DNA from: Sphingobacterium thalpophilum
GTDB taxonomy: Bacteria; Bacteroidota; Bacteroidia; Flavobacteriales; Flavobacteriaceae
NCBI GenBank assembly: GCA_943325255.2
Contig: CALPOS020000025.1
Location: 1-16,527, forward strand
Length of the DNA stretch: 16,527 nucleotides
Direction of reading: 5' to 3'
Below, in pieces: positions 6,574-13,902 of this stretch (position 1 is the first letter of the stretch; the number at the start of each line of letters is the position of its first letter). Under the pieces are notes generated by a model that did not search any database, had not been told where the DNA came from, and was given only the letters and a program-made list of their open reading frames with translations. The position numbers were made by a program, and so were the translations under genes.

Positions 6574-6600
6574 AAAAGTCTCTCACGAGGCTTTTTTTTT
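6574..6600 (+). terminator. Rho-independent terminator after the DUF2795 gene
   Basis: A 9-bp stem (6574-6582 with 6587-6595, one G-T wobble) and a TCAC loop run into nine consecutive T (6592-6600). It lies 20 bases after the stop codon and isolates this gene from secA. Confidence 0.88.
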
Positions 6601-6603
6601 GTT

Positions 6604-6611
6604 TAAATTTG
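6604..6611 (+). promoter_or_regulatory. Probable -7 box of the secA promoter
   Basis: TAAATTTG matches TAnnTTTG fully and lies 34 bases before the secA ATG, directly after the terminator T-run. No TTG is found at the -33 distance; that position falls inside the terminator hairpin. Confidence 0.6.
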
Positions 6612-6645
6612 CGCACTTTATCAATACCCTTTTATACACCCAATT

Positions 6646-9600
6646 ATGAGTTTCATTAACGATATATTAAAAATATTTGTAGGAGATAAATCCAAAAAAG
6701 ACGTAGGTGCTTTACAAGGAACCATCACCAAAATAAAATCCATAGAAGCGTCTTTGACGAATTTGTCTCATGATGAATTGCGGACAAAAACGGCTGAATT
6801 TAAAGAAAAAATCAAACAAGCGCGTGCTGAAAAAGACAGCAAAATTGCCACCTTACAGCAAGAGGCTGATGCAGTCGCAGATATCGATAAAAGAGAAGAC
6901 ATCTACGCTGCCATCGATGCTTTAGAGAAAGAAGCCTACGAAATATCTGAAAAAGTACTTAACGAAATACTTCCAGAAGCTTTTGCAGTCGTAAAAGAAA
7001 CAGCCAAAAGATTTAAGGAAAATACCCAATTAACCGTTACTGCCACACCAAAAGATCGCGAATTGTCTGCGACAAAATCGTATATCAATATCGTTGGCGA
7101 TACTGCTGTTTGGGCCAATTCATGGAATGCCGCCGGAAAAGAAATCACTTGGGATATGATTCACTACGACGTTCAGTTGATTGGCGGTATGGTACTTCAC
7201 AGCGGAAAAATTGCAGAGATGCAAACAGGGGAAGGAAAAACTTTGGTCGCAACTTTACCACTTTATCTAAATGCTTTAACAGGAAATGGCGTGCATTTGG
7301 TAACAGTAAATGACTACTTAGCCAAACGTGACAGCACTTGGAAAGCACCATTGTTCGAATTCCACGGTTTGACCGTAGAATGTATCGATAACTACCAACC
7401 GAATACTGAGGAACGAAGAAAAGCATACAACGCCGACATTACATACGGAACAAATAACGAATTTGGTTTTGATTATTTGAGAGACAACATGGCGCATTCG
7501 CCTGATGATTTAGTGCAACGCAAACACAATTACGCCATCGTCGATGAGGTCGATTCGGTATTGATTGATGATGCGCGTACACCATTGATTATCTCAGGTC
7601 CAGTACCTCAAGGCGACCGTCATGAGTTTAATGAATTGAAACCAAAAATTGAAAACTTGGTACAATTGCAACGCCAATTATCAAACGGTTTTCTAACCGA
7701 AGCGAAACGTTTGGTAAAAGAAGGCAACATGAAAGACGGCGGTTTCAACTTATTGAGAGCGTACAGAAGTTTACCAAAAAACAAAGCGCTAATCAAATTT
7801 TTGAGTGAAGAAGGAATCAAACAATTGCTTCAAAAAACCGAAAATCAATACATGCAAGACAACAATCGTGACATGCATAAAATTGATGAAGCGTTATATT
7901 TTGTTATCGAAGAAAAAAACAATCAAGTAGAATTGACAGACAATGGAGTCAAATTCCTTTCCTCAGATACCGACGAAAATTTCTTTTTACTTCCAGATAT
8001 CGGAACTGAAATTGCACGCATTGAAAAACTAGGTTTGGAAAAAGACAAAGAAGCGGAAGAAAAAGAAAAATTATTCCAAGATTTTTCTATCAAAAGCGAA
8101 CGCATTCACACACTAACGCAGTTGCTAAAAGCGTATTCCCTTTTTGAAAAAGATGTCGAATATGTGATCATGGACAATAAGATTTTAATTGTCGATGAAC
8201 AAACGGGTCGTATCATGGATGGTCGTCGTTATTCAGACGGATTACACCAAGCCATCGAAGCGAAAGAAAACGTAAAAATAGAAGCGGCAACCCAAACTTT
8301 CGCTACCGTTACTTTGCAAAATTATTTCAGAATGTACAGCAAGTTGGCAGGTATGACTGGAACGGCAGTAACAGAAGCAGGTGAACTTTGGCAAATTTAC
8401 AAACTAGACGTGGTGGAAATTCCAACCAACCGTCCGATGGCACGTAAAGACAAAGAAGATTTAATTTACAAAACGACGCGTGAAAAATTTAATGCCGTAA
8501 TCGAAGATGTTACCGAATTATCTAAAGCAGGTCGACCAGTTTTGATTGGTACTACTTCCGTTGAAATTTCTGAATTATTGAGTCGAATGTTGAAAATGCG
8601 AGGGGTCAATCACAACGTTTTGAATGCAAAAATGCACAAACAAGAAGCACAAATTGTCGAGGAAGCTGGGAAACCTGGCGTAGTAACCATTGCTACGAAT
8701 ATGGCTGGACGTGGAACCGATATTAAGCTTTCCCCTGAAGTTAAAGCAGCGGGTGGATTAGCCATTGTAGGAACAGAACGTCATGATTCGCGTCGTGTTG
8801 ACCGACAGTTGCGCGGACGTGCGGGTCGTCAAGGAGACGTGGGTAGTTCACAGTTTTATGTGTCGTTAGAAGACAACCTCATGCGTTTGTTTGGCTCGGA
8901 AAGAGTAGCAAAAGTGATGGATAGAATGGGACTCAAAGAAGGTGAAGTAATTCAACATTCGATGATGACAAAATCGATTGAACGTGCGCAGAAAAAAGTA
9001 GAAGAAAACAATTTCGGCGTTCGTAAACGTTTGTTAGAGTACGATGATGTGATGAACGCGCAACGTGAAGTAGTATACAAACGCCGCCGTCATGCTTTGC
9101 ACGGTGAAAGATTGAAAGTGGATATCGCCAACATGATGTACGATACGAGCGAAGTAATCGTGCAAACCAACAAAGCAACCAATGATTTTAAGAATTTTGA
9201 ATTTGAATTGATTCGCTATTTCTCGATTACATCTCCTGTTTCTGAAAGTGAATTTGAAAGATTAAGCGAAATGGAATTGGCTGGAAAAGTCTACAAAGCG
9301 GCGCTAGAATTCTACACCGAAAAGACCGAAAGATCCGCGCGCGAAGCGTTGCCAATCATTAAGAATGTTTATGAAGACCAAAACAATCAATTCGAACGTA
9401 TTGTGGTTCCTTTTACAGACGGAATCAAAACTCTGAATGTCGTAACTGATTTGAAGAAAGCCTACGAAACTGAAGGAAGACAATTGGTTGCAGATTTTGA
9501 AAAGAACATTACGTTAGCGATCGTCGACGAAGCTTGGAAGAAACATCTTCGAAAAATGGACGAGTTGAAACAATCGGTTCAATTAGCGGTTCACGAACAA

Positions 9601-10029
9601 AAAGATCCGTTACTGATCTATAAATTCGAAGCGTATAACTTATTTAGTTCGATGTTGAATGGCGTGAATAAAGAAGTGATTTCGTTCTTATTTAAAGGCG
9701 ATTTACCACAACAAAGCGCGCCGGCAATTCAAGAAGCGCGTCAAGTTAAGGTAAAAGAGAACTACAAAACTAGCAAAGACGAAATTGCTTCGCCAGTTCG
9801 GTCTGCGACCTCGGGTCCTAACAGTGATTCGCTGGCAGCAGAAAATCGTGAGGCAGGACAGACGCAACAACGTCAAGTCACGGAAACTATCGTGCGTGAA
9901 ATGCCAAAAATCAACCGAAATGATACAGTGACCATCAAACATATCATGAGTGGCAAGACAGACACCATGAAATACAAAAAAGCCGAAAGCATGATCAACT
10001 CAGGAGAATGGGTGATTGTGAATGAATAA
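6646..10029 (+). CDS. secA: Preprotein translocase ATPase SecA
   Basis: The motor ATPase that pushes unfolded preproteins through SecYEG. It has 1127 residues, longer than the about 900 of E. coli SecA, as is usual in Bacteroidetes. Motifs in order: Walker A MQTGEGKT (192-199), DEVD (300-303) followed by SVLIDDARTPLIISG, LAGMTGTA (567-574), ATNMAGRGTD (about 683-692) and QLRGRAGRQGD (721-731) of the second motor domain. Two lysine/glutamate-rich insertions, near residues 50-105 and 330-480, account for much of the extra length. The C terminus has no cysteine-rich SecB-binding zinc motif. A low-complexity linker leads instead into about 35 residues, NRNDTVTIKHIMSGKTD onward, which I recognise from other Bacteroidetes SecA proteins. 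The ATG at 6646 gives MSFINDILKIFVGDKS, the normal start. It appears to be transcribed alone. Confidence 0.98.
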   Translation: MSFINDILKIFVGDKSKKDVGALQGTITKIKSIEASLTNLSHDELRTKTAEFKEKIKQARAEKDSKIATLQQEADAVADIDKREDIYAAIDALEKEAYEISEKVLNEILPEAFAVVKETAKRFKENTQLTVTATPKDRELSATKSYINIVGDTAVWANSWNAAGKEITWDMIHYDVQLIGGMVLHSGKIAEMQTGEGKTLVATLPLYLNALTGNGVHLVTVNDYLAKRDSTWKAPLFEFHGLTVECIDNYQPNTEERRKAYNADITYGTNNEFGFDYLRDNMAHSPDDLVQRKHNYAIVDEVDSVLIDDARTPLIISGPVPQGDRHEFNELKPKIENLVQLQRQLSNGFLTEAKRLVKEGNMKDGGFNLLRAYRSLPKNKALIKFLSEEGIKQLLQKTENQYMQDNNRDMHKIDEALYFVIEEKNNQVELTDNGVKFLSSDTDENFFLLPDIGTEIARIEKLGLEKDKEAEEKEKLFQDFSIKSERIHTLTQLLKAYSLFEKDVEYVIMDNKILIVDEQTGRIMDGRRYSDGLHQAIEAKENVKIEAATQTFATVTLQNYFRMYSKLAGMTGTAVTEAGELWQIYKLDVVEIPTNRPMARKDKEDLIYKTTREKFNAVIEDVTELSKAGRPVLIGTTSVEISELLSRMLKMRGVNHNVLNAKMHKQEAQIVEEAGKPGVVTIATNMAGRGTDIKLSPEVKAAGGLAIVGTERHDSRRVDRQLRGRAGRQGDVGSSQFYVSLEDNLMRLFGSERVAKVMDRMGLKEGEVIQHSMMTKSIERAQKKVEENNFGVRKRLLEYDDVMNAQREVVYKRRRHALHGERLKVDIANMMYDTSEVIVQTNKATNDFKNFEFELIRYFSITSPVSESEFERLSEMELAGKVYKAALEFYTEKTERSAREALPIIKNVYEDQNNQFERIVVPFTDGIKTLNVVTDLKKAYETEGRQLVADFEKNITLAIVDEAWKKHLRKMDELKQSVQLAVHEQKDPLLIYKFEAYNLFSSMLNGVNKEVISFLFKGDLPQQSAPAIQEARQVKVKENYKTSKDEIASPVRSATSGPNSDSLAAENREAGQTQQRQVTETIVREMPKINRNDTVTIKHIMSGKTDTMKYKKAESMINSGEWVIVNE

Positions 10030-10079
10030 TAAGAAAGTGTTCATTAGGCAGAAATTAGTGTTCAGACCTCCTGTTTTAA

Positions 10080-10106
10080 GCTTGTCATCCCGAGCGCAGT
10101 CGAGGG
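10080..10106 (+). repeat. Dispersed module, isolated copy after secA
   Basis: It matches 4428-4454 at 26 of 27 positions (GTCATCCCGAGCGCAGTCGA core), but here without the larger structured element. It lies 50 bases after the secA stop, in the sense strand. Confidence 0.85.
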
Positions 10107-10124
10107 AAATCTAATAAATAAATT

Positions 10125-10159
10125 AAATCCTCAATTGTAAATACAGTTGGGGATTTTTT
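10125..10159 (+). terminator. Probable rho-independent terminator of secA
   Basis: A 13-bp stem, 10125-10137 with 10144-10156, including two G-T wobbles, closes a TAAATA loop. The T-run 10154-10159 forms the end of the stem and the tail. The tail overlaps the next promoter. Confidence 0.75.
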
Positions 10160-10166
10160 ATATTTG
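10135..10166 (+). promoter_or_regulatory. Promoter of the exported-protein gene, overlapping the terminator
   Basis: TTG (10135-10137), a 21-base spacer, then TATATTTG (10159-10166), a full -7 match. It is 17 bases before the ATG at 10184. The spacer is the right half of the secA terminator hairpin. Confidence 0.65.
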
Positions 10167-10183
10167 AAAAAAATATCTCGGTT

Positions 10184-10765
10184 ATGAAATCCAAAACCAT
10201 CATCCTACTATTATTTCTTGTCACTTGCTTCTCATCTGCACAAACCATCGAGCAACTCAAAGCGGAAACCAAGAAAATCTACGATGCCAATTACACCATG
10301 GATTTCGATGCTGTCGCAAATCTCACCTATCCAGCCATCGTCGAACACTTCGGCAGAACAAAGTTTCTCGATAAACTGGATAACGATTACCAAAATGAAA
10401 AGTATCGCATGAGAATACAATTGGAAAAAATGGTTTTTCAATATGGCGAAATTCAAAAAATAGAGGGCAAAATGTACTGTGTCATCACCTACAGAAATCC
10501 GGCACGTTACTTTTTTGAAACTAAATTAGATTCGAATACTTCACTCATCGAAGCCAATTTCTTGCGAGAAAAAGACCAAACTAAAGATGTCACTTTTGAA
10601 CCCAAACGCAATAGTTTTAATGTGCGACGAATTTCTAAATTGATTGCTATTGCTGATGCAACCACCAAAAACGAATGGAAATTTTTGAATATGGATGACG
10701 TTGAACAACGGGCACTTTCGAAAAATATTCTTGATGAGGCTACAAAAAAACAACTTGGACTTTAA
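10184..10765 (+). CDS. Exported protein of unknown function, 193 residues
   Basis: The N terminus is a clear signal peptide: MKSK, a hydrophobic core IILLLFLVTCF, then SSA with likely cleavage before Q20. The mature part of about 174 residues has no membrane helix and no repeats. Its start (ETKKIYDANYTMDFDAVANLTYPAIVEHFG) suggests helices leading into a small alpha+beta domain, and the pattern recalls NTF2-like or SnoaL-like proteins, but I see no catalytic motif and would not assign one. The LVTC stretch is a poor lipobox because Thr precedes the Cys, so a lipoprotein is less likely than a soluble periplasmic protein. The gene has its own promoter. Confidence 0.72.
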   Translation: MKSKTIILLLFLVTCFSSAQTIEQLKAETKKIYDANYTMDFDAVANLTYPAIVEHFGRTKFLDKLDNDYQNEKYRMRIQLEKMVFQYGEIQKIEGKMYCVITYRNPARYFFETKLDSNTSLIEANFLREKDQTKDVTFEPKRNSFNVRRISKLIAIADATTKNEWKFLNMDDVEQRALSKNILDEATKKQLGL

Positions 10766-10823
10766 TTCTAAAGCCATTTAAGATTATCTTTACTTTGCTA
10801 CAACTTAATTAAAACTGATAACC

Positions 10824-10934
10824 ATGGCCAAAAGTCAAGACGCTAAGAAAACCGTAAAAAAAGAACCGCTGAAAACAGCGAAGGAAAAAAAAGCAGAAAA
10901 ACGCGATAAGAAAAACAGTCCCAAAAGAGATTAG
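10824..10934 (+). CDS. Lysine-rich 36-residue protein
   Basis: A short open frame from ATG 10824 to TAG 10934. It begins MAKSQDAKKTVKKEP and ends NSPKRD. Thirteen of 36 residues are lysine, with two arginines against six acidic residues, for a net charge of about +9. There is no hydrophobic stretch, so it is probably disordered and could bind nucleic acid or the ribosome; that is inference. I have a faint memory of similar small MAKS...KK...AKEKK proteins in Flavobacteriaceae. The TTACTTTG at 10790-10797 is one base off a -7 box. A strong inverted repeat follows directly. Alternatively it is a chance frame in A-rich sequence. Confidence 0.55.
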   Translation: MAKSQDAKKTVKKEPLKTAKEKKAEKRDKKNSPKRD

Positions 10935-10942
10935 TTGATTAA

Positions 10943-11043
10943 TTTAACCGCTAAGAACGCTAGGGTATCGCAAAGGACGCCATGTCTTTATCTATTTTAA
11001 TAGCGTTCTTAGCGCAAAAAACCCTGCAAACCTTGCGGTTAAA
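10943..11043. repeat. Large inverted repeat between convergent genes
   Basis: CGCTAAGAACGCTA (10949-10962) is perfectly complementary to 11001-11014. TTTAACCGC (10943-10951) is complementary to GCGGTTAAA (11035-11043). The sequence between and beside the arms carries more CGCTAAG/CGCAAAG-like words at 8-12 base spacing. It fills the gap between the lysine-rich gene (+) and the FAD oxidase (-) and may terminate both. Confidence 0.75.
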
Positions 11044-11045
11044 TA

Positions 11046-12461
11046 CTATAAATTGTCCGGGAAAATCTTCCCTGGATTCAAAATGCCGTTAGGGTCAAAA
11101 ACATCTTTAATGCCTTTCATCAATTGCAGTTGCGCGTTGTTGAAAGCGATGTCCATATAATTTTTTTGTACATAACCGATGCCGTGTTCGCCAGAAAGTG
11201 TTCCTTTTAGTGACACTGTCAATTCAAAAATTTCACGAATTCCTTTGGTCACCTCTGTGTCCCATGCTTCATCGGATAGGTCGCCTTTTACAATATTCAC
11301 ATGCAAATTTCCATCACCGGCGTGACCATAACAAACCGATTGAAATCCGTATTTGTTCCCAATAGTCTTAATTCCATTTAGAAGATTCGCCAATTCATAA
11401 CGAGGAACTACAGTATCTTCTTCCTTATAAATAGAGTTTGATTTTACCGCTTCTCCAACCGAACGACGCATTTTCCACAACGCATTTTTCTGATCTTCGG
11501 TGTCGGCAAAAAGAACTTCATCAATTTGAAACTGCTCGACAACTCCCATAATTTTTTCGGCTTCTTGAAAGAGAATATCCGGATAATTCCCATCAACTTC
11601 TATCAACAAATGCGCTTTGATTTCAGGGCCAATCGGCACATTCAATCCGTCGATGTAACGAATCGCCCAATCAATGGCATCGCGTTCTAAAAACTCCAAT
11701 GCACTGGGAACAATACCGGCTCTGAAAATAGCTGACACCGCTTCACACGCTTCATCCGCTTTGAAAAATGGCACCAACATCAAGATATTGTGCGTGTTTT
11801 TAGGCAACAACTTCATGACAATTTTTGTAATAATCCCTAAAGTTCCTTCACTGCCCACCATCAATTGTGTGAGGTTATAACCAGTAGAATTTTTCAAAGT
11901 GTTTGCACCCGTCCAAATGATTTCTCCGTTAGGCAAAACCACTTCTAAATTCAACACATAATCTTTGGTCACACCGTACTTCACTGCACGTGCGCCACCT
12001 GCATTTTCGGCTACATTACCTCCAATCCAACAACTGCCTTGGCTACTTGGATCTGGTGGATAAAAAAGCCCTTTTTCAGCTACCGATTCCCGCAACACTT
12101 GCGTAATTACAGCGGGCTCAACGGTCACTTGCAAATTTTGCTCGTCGATGTGAAGGATTTTATTAAAGCGCTCCATCGACAAACCAATGCCTTCATAAAT
12201 AGACAACGCACCACCACTCAAACCTGTTCTCGCTCCAATTGGAGTGACTGGAATAAGTGCTTCATTTGCCATGATCAGAATAGCGGCCACTTCTTCTGGC
12301 TTCCCTGGCTTTACAACCACACCTGGAGGAAAAACACAATCTTCCGTTTCGTCATGTCCGTAATGTTTTCGTGTTTCGAGATCCGTAAATACGAATGATT
12401 CGCCAACTATTGCCGCCAGTTTTTCTAGAACTTGCCCTGTAATTTGTGAAGTAGTGATCAT
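11046..12461 (-). CDS. FAD-binding oxidase/dehydrogenase, GlcD or D-lactate dehydrogenase type
   Basis: A 471-residue flavoprotein of the FAD-PCMH / FAD-oxidase-C family that oxidises D-2-hydroxy acids such as D-lactate, glycolate or D-2-hydroxyglutarate. The FAD domain spans about 40-220: VVVKPGKPEEV (48-58), PIGARTGLSGGA (74-85), PPDPSSQGSCWIGGNVAENAGG (135-156) and GSEGTLGIITK (203-213). The C-terminal domain has the metal-site motifs GHAGDGNLH (379-387) and GEHG (424-427). Length is normal. The substrate cannot be fixed from sequence; lack of a cysteine-rich extension means it is not the fused glycerol-phosphate or lactate form. It is downstream of two transporters on the same strand, but a 229-base repeat-bearing gap and a -7-like box suggest its own promoter. 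Confidence 0.9.
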   Translation of the reverse strand: MITTSQITGQVLEKLAAIVGESFVFTDLETRKHYGHDETEDCVFPPGVVVKPGKPEEVAAILIMANEALIPVTPIGARTGLSGGALSIYEGIGLSMERFNKILHIDEQNLQVTVEPAVITQVLRESVAEKGLFYPPDPSSQGSCWIGGNVAENAGGARAVKYGVTKDYVLNLEVVLPNGEIIWTGANTLKNSTGYNLTQLMVGSEGTLGIITKIVMKLLPKNTHNILMLVPFFKADEACEAVSAIFRAGIVPSALEFLERDAIDWAIRYIDGLNVPIGPEIKAHLLIEVDGNYPDILFQEAEKIMGVVEQFQIDEVLFADTEDQKNALWKMRRSVGEAVKSNSIYKEEDTVVPRYELANLLNGIKTIGNKYGFQSVCYGHAGDGNLHVNIVKGDLSDEAWDTEVTKGIREIFELTVSLKGTLSGEHGIGYVQKNYMDIAFNNAQLQLMKGIKDVFDPNGILNPGKIFPDNL

Positions 12462-12479
12462 AACTGTAAAATTGAAGCG

Positions 12480-12511
12480 TAAAATTAGTGTTTTGAAAAT
12501 AGTTGACCAAA
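12480..12511 (-). promoter_or_regulatory. Possible promoter of the FAD oxidase
   Basis: On the minus strand TTTG (12511-12508), 20 bases, then TAATTTTA (12487-12480), one mismatch from TAnnTTTG. It lies 18 bases before the ATG at 12461. Confidence 0.45.
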
Positions 12512-12520
12512 TTAAAAAGA

Positions 12521-12541
12521 GTTGATGGTTGTGGGTTGTGG
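12521..12541 (-). repeat. Heptamer array at the downstream edge of copy B
   Basis: Three units in 7-base phase, GTTGATG followed by GTTGTGG twice. On the minus strand they read CCACAAC, CCACAAC, CATCAAC, the NNNCAAC type seen at 3244 and 12672. Copy A ends against about one such unit (4537-4546), so the array seems to belong with the element. Confidence 0.65.
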
Positions 12542-12663
12542 GTTTCCCCTCCTTTGGTGGGGTGCCTGAAAGTCGTGGTGGTCTAGCCCCGATAGAAACG
12601 GCATCCTTTTGTTCTGGGGTTCAGAACAAAAGATATAGTGGAGAGCGGGAATTAGCTCCTAAA
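12541..12663 (-). repeat. Structured dispersed element, copy B
   Basis: Minus-strand partner of copy A: 12628-12663 matches its left block and 12541-12610 its right block. The apical hairpin is CTTTTGTTCTG (12606-12616) pairing perfectly, 11 of 11, with 12622-12632 around a 5-base loop; its stem sequence differs from copy A but stays paired. The outer stem is CCCG/CGGG, where copy A has CCTG/CAGG. The element starts 27 bases after the MFS stop codon and ends 79 bases before the FAD oxidase, again in the sense strand of both. Confidence 0.8.
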
Positions 12664-12671
12664 GAATTTTT

Positions 12672-12706
12672 TTCCATCAACCAACAACCGTCAACTAACA
12701 ACTATC
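12672..12706 (+). repeat. Heptamer array overlapping the 3' end of the MFS gene
   Basis: Units in 7-base phase: a partial unit ending CCATC, then AACCAAC, AACCGTC, AACTAAC, AACTATC. The MFS stop codon (12691-12693) and its last residues (IVVS) are formed by the array. It is roughly inverted relative to 12521-12541. Confidence 0.7.
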
Positions 12707-13902
12707 TTCTTCTTCAAATTCGGAAGAAAAAAACAAATGATTCCAATAATGGGAAGGAAAGAACAAATGTGGTAGACGTATTGAATGGAGGTGTGATCCG
12801 CCAAAATACCCAACAATGCCGAACCCAATGCGCCCATTCCGAACGCAAATCCGTAGAATAAACCAGAGATCATTCCGAGTTTTTTGGGAATAAGCTCCTG
12901 AGCATATACAATAATGGCTGGAAAAGCCGATGAGATAATAATTCCGATGACAATCATCAAGACATCGGTCCAAAACAAATTCACATACGGCAGCAGCAAA
13001 GCAAAAGGTGTAGCGCCAAATACAGAGAACCAAATAATATACTTTCGACCGAACTTATCCCCAAGCGGGCCGCCTAAAATCGTCCCCAATGCATAGGCAA
13101 TCAGATAAATAAACATATGGAATTGCGCCTGACGAATAGAAAGCTGAAACTTATCCATCAAGAAAAAAGTATAGTACGTCGACAAACTCGCAGAATAGAA
13201 AAACTTAGAGAAAATCACGATGAGTAAAATAGCAATACTCCATTTTACCCGCAATTTTGAAAGGTCGTGTAAATCGAAAAAAAGCGCCTGTTTGTTAGTT
13301 CTGTAAATAAGATGATCGCGATACCAAAAGGCAATTTTACTAATAATTCCTAGCGCGATGACTGCTGCAATAACAAACCACAAAATGTACTCTTGTCCGT
13401 GTGGCACTACGATTAACGCCACCAGCAGCGGACCCAACGCCGTTCCCATATTGCCTCCCACTTGAAATATAGATTGCGCCAAACCCCGTTTTCCGCCAGA
13501 AGCTAAATTGGAAATTCGGGCCGATTCTGGGTGGAAAATTGCCGAACCTGTTCCGATGAGCATAACGGACAATACAATCCAATCAAAACTATTGGCAAAA
13601 GAGAGGGAAACAATTCCCGCTAGTGAAAACAACATCCCATAAATTTGCGAAAAAGGCTTTGGATGTTTATCAGTGTAGTAGCCCACAAATGGCTGCAGAA
13701 TAGATGCTGAGAACTGAAAAGCAAAAGTAATGAGTCCGATTTGAGAGAAAGATAGATGGTATTTTTCTTTCAAAATCGGATACACCGAAGGAATAATCGC
13801 TTGAATCAAATCGTTGAGCAAATGCGCAAAACTGATGGCAAACAAAATCGAAAAAATCGTTTTTGAAATTACAGTTTCTTTATGCGTTTCGTTTGCTTGC
13901 AT
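12691..13902 (-). CDS. MFS transporter, fosmidomycin resistance (Fsr) family
   Basis: A 403-residue inner-membrane protein with about twelve hydrophobic segments. The first half contains HLLNDLIQAIIPSVYPILK, LQPFVGYYTDKHPKP and GTGSAIFHPESARISN, all characteristic of the Fsr branch of the major facilitator superfamily. The second half has the related loop GGPLGDKFGRK. Fsr in E. coli exports fosmidomycin; natural substrates of the family are poorly known, so efflux of a small acidic or amphiphilic compound is inference. The start codon follows the AEC transporter stop with no base between (TAGATG), so the two are almost certainly one transcript with coupled translation. The extreme C terminus (KKKIVVS) is encoded by a repeat array and probably differs from relatives. 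Confidence 0.88.
   Translation of the reverse strand: MQANETHKETVISKTIFSILFAISFAHLLNDLIQAIIPSVYPILKEKYHLSFSQIGLITFAFQFSASILQPFVGYYTDKHPKPFSQIYGMLFSLAGIVSLSFANSFDWIVLSVMLIGTGSAIFHPESARISNLASGGKRGLAQSIFQVGGNMGTALGPLLVALIVVPHGQEYILWFVIAAVIALGIISKIAFWYRDHLIYRTNKQALFFDLHDLSKLRVKWSIAILLIVIFSKFFYSASLSTYYTFFLMDKFQLSIRQAQFHMFIYLIAYALGTILGGPLGDKFGRKYIIWFSVFGATPFALLLPYVNLFWTDVLMIVIGIIISSAFPAIIVYAQELIPKKLGMISGLFYGFAFGMGALGSALLGILADHTSIQYVYHICSFLPIIGIICFFLPNLKKKIVVS

Noticed and set aside
10184..10243. Lipoprotein signal in the exported protein
   Set aside because: Thr precedes the candidate cysteine in LVTC, which is unusual, while SSA followed by Q is a good standard cleavage site.
12039..12398. 119-residue frame antisense to the FAD oxidase
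   Set aside because: It is wholly inside a well-supported gene on the other strand; no family features.
12529..12861. 110-residue frame on the plus strand over copy B and the MFS 3' end
   Set aside because: It runs through the repeat element and antisense to MFS coding sequence, with no recognisable protein character.
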